In this document: one piece after another, positions 61,201-64,000 of the stretch
How the letters are laid out: every line of letters starts with the position of its first letter
How positions within the stretch are numbered: position 1 is the stretch's first letter
Assembly: GCF_947623445.1 (NCBI RefSeq)
Contig: NC_135240.1
Span: forward strand, 14,136,001 to 14,200,000
Source: Clavelina lepadiformis
Taxonomy: Eukaryota; Chordata; Ascidiacea; Aplousobranchia; Clavelinidae
DNA length: 64,000 nucleotides
Direction: 5' to 3'
Notes under the pieces: generated by a model
What the model was told of the DNA's origin: nothing
The model's database searches: none
What the model saw: only the letters and a program-made list of their open reading frames with translations
Position numbers and translations under genes: made by a program

Positions 61201-64000
61201 TTTGTTACATTCTTTTTTGAAAACCAATGTTTATATACATGGCAATGTGTTAAATCCGCACGACTGAAGCCAAACACGTCGCGTTTGCAAATAAAATTAA
61301 AATAACACAACTGGTTTAATTTGAGCTTAGAAGTGAATTACTTTGTAAACTTCAGATATAAGGAATTTGATAGTTTAATTGGCTAGAGATTTTACAGTAG
61401 GATTCTCAAATTTAGTTTGGAATTCTGTCTGCACTAGTATGTTTTGTTTTCATGTACGCCTAAGAAATTTTGTTCTTGTCAGAGTTTAAACTGCAGTTAA
61501 CAAACATAATAACTGTCAAAATATTACACATATACAATCTGAAAAAATACAGATGTGTTTGTAACACATATTTTGAGAATGTGACATGACAGTTGAACAC
61601 CTGCATAATAAGGCTTAAACAGGAATTGATTTCTTAACATTATATGCGATATATCGCAAAAATTCAGGCTATAGACATTTCATTTATGTGCAGTTTTGTC
61701 ACCTTCACCTATCTTAATGCAACATGTTTAAATTAAACCTTGAATATAGCAAGTTATACCAAATATATCATTCCGTAATATTACCAATAACTACATCGTG
61801 GAACCCCTGATATTACTTCCAGAAACCCACTTTGGGAACTACTAGTCTAGGGATGTGGGGGAACTAAAAGATTGCCGATAGTGTCAGCCGGTAATCTTAC
61901 TTCCACAAGCCAAGAATCCGGTTATAAGCGAGGTAATCCATGATGTTGCTGAAATTGTTGATTGAAAAGTTTCTTGAAGATTGGTGAACAAGACACTAAT
62001 TCCTCTAGCAACTGCCCATGCTATAGCATAAGTAAGAAATGATGTAAACGTCACTGCCCATCCCCAGCCTCCATCTGGTGGATCCTTGTATTTCATCAAC
62101 ATTTTTATACAATGTTAAAAGCAAACTGCAACAAAATAGTAGTTGTTGTTCTGAATGGTGTTTACTGTGGCTTGAATGAGTTTTTCCTATGAAGAATTCA
62201 TTGATCTAACCCTTTTTCAATGACTGTCATCCTTTAACACGTTTATGATAATTGTCCTTAGGTAACTTGATACTAACTAAAATTTTTGTCCAAACATGTA
62301 AGCAGATTATAATCAGAAATAATGAAACCGTTATGCCCTCCACTTTAATCTTAGTGGATTGTATCAAATGCTTTCACTGAAGTTCCCTTTTACATCAATT
62401 ACTTGGCACTTATAGCTTATTTTGCACTTTATTTTTGAAGGTCTGCTTAATGTGGTCCGGAACCTCTAAAAACCTCTACAGTCTACATTATGTTTAAATC
62501 AAAATTCTATGCTAAGTACACAGTTATTTTGAAGGCATTGGTCTAATTCTGTACTGCAGTAGTTGGTTATGTACTAGATAACTAGAACATCTTCACTGCC
62601 AATACGCGCTGAACTTACTCAAAGAGCCATTTCAAATAGACTTAATCAAGCGTAACAACTTGCTTCATGCAGTTATTGTAACCCGGTAGCCAACATCGTG
62701 ATAGTAAGTAGCTCGTATTATTTTTAATCGTGACGTAAAGTGTTTATGCCTTGTCTGTTGAGGGCCGACGAACACGGCTGCAGCGCGAGCAATTTTGTTT
62801 GCAATTCGCAAATATTTAATTTTCGATATTTGTTTTGCAGATAAAACTATGGGATATACGTCACTGCACGTTATTGCGTACGATGAAGGGCCATACGTCT
62901 ACCGTTTTCTGCATGGATTGCGATCAGGATATGACCAAATTATACACCGGATCCGCGGACAGGGTAAGTAAGCTATAATCATTTTACAATATTAAATAGT
63001 TCCAGCTGCTACTGATTTCCGAAGGTGAATCAACTATTCTATAATTATTCTGAATATTGTATATACTCGATGGAAATTTTCACAATCATTTGCAAGTAAC
63101 GCAACTCTTTCTATCTGATCATTGTTGTGTTGACTTGCTAGTGTTGTCTTTGTTAAGTTAATAATTTCAACTAACATAGTTGCAGCAACTTGCTAGACAC
63201 CTTTTTGACCATGTAACTAACGGTAGGATCTACTCTGTTACTAGTACTGTAAACCATTAAACATACGACACTAGCTTTCCCTGGATCTACCACACTTCAA
63301 TGATTGCTCAATTCATTCAGGCAAATTCGCTTCAAAAGCGAATTTACCTGAATGTCGGACAGCTTTCTAGCGTAACGAAACTCTAATGTTGCTCGGTTTG
63401 GTCCACTGTAACATATTGTAGTATGGTTTTCCCACTTGTTATTGTCTGCTAGACTAGTTAACTTAATTTAACTAGTTAGATGTTGTATGACAAGCATTAT
63501 GAGCTAGTTAGCTAGAAAATTTTGACCGATGAATAATTGCTGCAATTTATGTGTTAATACGCTAATCGTTTTTTGCAACGCCTCTTGGCGCTTAGCCATA
63601 AATCTTTGGCCGTAAAAACTCTTGCCGTAAAGATCTTGATTTCATGCGGTGGTCACGTTCCTAAAAGTAAACATTGAGTAAATGTTAAGGTGATGTGACC
63701 TGCGGCACAAAGTTCGTTGTTGGTCGTTATCCTGTTCTTCATAATACGTGTTGTACAAATCTGCGTTTAAATAAAGAATGTTGGCAGCTACCCAGCTTGT
63801 TTAATTCTGGTTTTCTTTTAGAGCATTCGAGTTTGGGATGTGGAAGAAGGTCTCTGTCTCCGTGTGATTTGGACCGGGGAAGCGAGTTCTATCATGTCTA
63901 TCAGCTTTAGCCAGGGCTTGCTGGCTTGCACATCGGGAGGACGGGTCAGTATTTGGGACCCGCAGAACGGAGCTTGTGTGCGGTCATTCAACGCGCATAA
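49254..64000 (+). CDS. F-box/WD40-repeat protein, partial (3' end outside window)
   Basis: Eleven exons are seen: 49254-49490, 49651-49756, 53563-53732, 55414-55562, 56256-56374, 56543-56724, 56844-57043, 57122-57236, 57516-57707, 62841-62963 and 63822 to the window edge. All phases match, giving 590 codons so far. An N-terminal helical segment (about 65-110, with WFEKWTHAQR) resembles the region ahead of the F-box in FBXO16-like proteins. The middle is basic and poorly conserved (115-260). The F-box is at about 298-340 (LLPPRLAHRILSYLSPADLV, then a HAWNELC helix). The linker WKSAFRRDTLLKQNWKKG follows, as in FBXW7-type proteins, and then WD40 repeats with SGSKDCTACIWS, SGSYDKTVKVW, TGSQDRTIKLWD and TGSADRSIRVWD. 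Such proteins link substrates held by the propeller to an SCF ubiquitin ligase through SKP1. The paralogue is not assigned. One WD repeat spans the junction of exons 9 and 10, which proves that the 5.1 kb intron is part of this gene. The start codon is the most likely one, but an upstream exon is possible. Confidence 0.88.
51486..52381 (+). mobile_element. hAT element with transposase C-terminal fragment, 896 bp
   Basis: The ends CAAGGGTCGGCAACC and GGTTGCCGACCCCTG are inverted repeats. A perfect 8-bp target repeat ATTTACAC flanks it (51478-51485 and 52382-52389). The subterminal CGGCCCGCGAGCCGGATCCG is palindrome-rich. It carries the transposase fragment listed next and lies in intron 2 of the F-box/WD40 gene, in the same orientation. 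Confidence 0.92.
51868..52194 (+). pseudogene. hAT transposase C-terminal dimerisation region (truncated)
   Basis: The 108-codon frame contains FGSTYTCEQIFSTMKFTKTK followed by LRSRIFDAHLENVLVLASS, the signature of the hAT C-terminal dimerisation domain in the ZBED/GTF2IRD2-like group. The zinc-finger and the RNase H-like catalytic core are absent, so the fragment cannot transpose by itself. The Met at 51868 is internal to the ancestral protein, not a real start. Confidence 0.85.
54773..55115. mobile_element. Non-autonomous hAT-type element, 343 bp
   Basis: It runs from CAGGGGTGTCCAACC to GGTTGGCCAGCCCTG with a perfect 8-bp flank TCCTAGAG (54765-54772 and 55116-55123). It lies in intron 3 of the F-box/WD40 gene. 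GAGCCTC and GAGCCGC subterminal words place it with the other hAT copies here. Confidence 0.88.
58735..62102 (-). CDS. Monocarboxylate-transporter-like protein (SLC16 family), 599 aa, nested gene
   Basis: Read on the minus strand the exons are 61901-62102, 60499-60639, 59408-60418, 59047-59337 and 58735-58889, 1800 nt. All introns are phase 1. The first membrane segment carries the SLC16 signature DPPDGGWGWAV (residues 7-17), and the second half of the helix bundle includes FVLTGSLDYFVRLVPTSFIV and a PPLTGYLADVSGNY motif. Twelve membrane segments are expected, with a cytosolic loop between the sixth and seventh of about 195 residues (about 196-394). That loop is long for the family, hydrophilic and rich in Ser, Thr, Glu and Lys. 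The family moves monocarboxylates, aromatic amino acids or related solutes; the substrate here cannot be told. The whole gene lies inside intron 9 of the F-box/WD40 gene on the opposite strand. A 3' splice site (TTGCAG, ending 62126) precedes the ATG by 23 nt. Confidence 0.92.
60965..61000. repeat. Perfect 14-bp inverted repeat
   Basis: TGTTTGCTGCGGTT and its inverse AACCGCAGCAAACA surround a spacer of about eight bases in intron 1 of the SLC16-like gene. It can form a short stable hairpin; no function is evident. Confidence 0.5.
61795..61846. mobile_element. hAT-like end remnant
   Basis: GAACCCCTGATATTACTTCC followed by CCACTTTGGGAACTACTAG resembles the subterminal and terminal parts of CAGTAGTTCCCAAA-type hAT ends. 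A partner end was not identified. It lies 55 bp from the first exon of the SLC16-like gene. Confidence 0.35.
63315..63353. repeat. 18-bp inverted repeat (hairpin)
   Basis: ATTCAGGCAAATTCGCTT and AAGCGAATTTACCTGAAT are complementary at 17 of 18 positions with a 3-base loop. It lies in intron 10 of the F-box/WD40 gene. Confidence 0.6.

Noticed and set aside
1..64000. CRISPR arrays, operons, Shine-Dalgarno sites, rRNA genes
   Set aside because: None were seen. The intron structure shows nuclear eukaryotic DNA, so bacterial features are not expected.

Overview
This is eukaryotic, AT-rich nuclear DNA with intron-rich protein genes, GT-AG introns and many short DNA transposons. All seven genes were assembled by hand from exons whose splice phases agree along each whole chain. 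The products (RPL36A, MRPL21, AGPAT5, YJU2, SLC35C1, an SLC16-type transporter and an F-box/WD40 protein) are close in design to animal, including vertebrate, proteins. The ribosomal protein is unusually diverged, and several genes have an unpaired 3' splice site just before the start codon. Together these suggest a fast-evolving marine invertebrate, possibly a tunicate. The species cannot be fixed from sequence alone.

Layout from left to right. 416-4534 (minus): a nine-exon gene for a small secreted, acidic, Tyr/Asn/Asp-rich protein with no family I recognise; every internal intron is phase 1. 4.6-11.2 kb: no supported gene. 11.2-17.8 kb (minus): RPL36A, 106 codons spread over 6.6 kb, with hAT-type elements in its introns. 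18.9-21.3 kb (plus): MRPL21. 21.8-25.8 kb (plus): AGPAT5. 28.2-32.2 kb (minus): YJU2, a spliceosome factor. 34.2-36.2 kb (plus): SLC35C1, a GDP-fucose transporter. 36.2-49.2 kb: a gene-poor stretch rich in transposon remnants, including a run of four hAT-type elements inserted one beside another. 49.3 kb to the window edge (plus): an F-box/WD40 gene that continues beyond the window. Its 5.1 kb ninth intron holds a complete monocarboxylate-transporter-like gene on the minus strand (58.7-62.1 kb).

The genes do not form a pathway; they are mostly housekeeping functions (cytosolic and mitochondrial translation, splicing, phospholipid synthesis, Golgi nucleotide-sugar import, ubiquitin targeting). 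RPL36A/MRPL21 and YJU2/SLC35C1 are head-to-head pairs with 1.1 kb and 2.1 kb between them. AGPAT5 and YJU2 are tail-to-tail.

The observations I rate highest are the phase-1 exon-repeat secreted gene at 0.4-4.5 kb, the serial hAT insertions at 40.5-42.1 kb, the nested transporter gene, and the altered zinc-binding knuckles of RPL36A.
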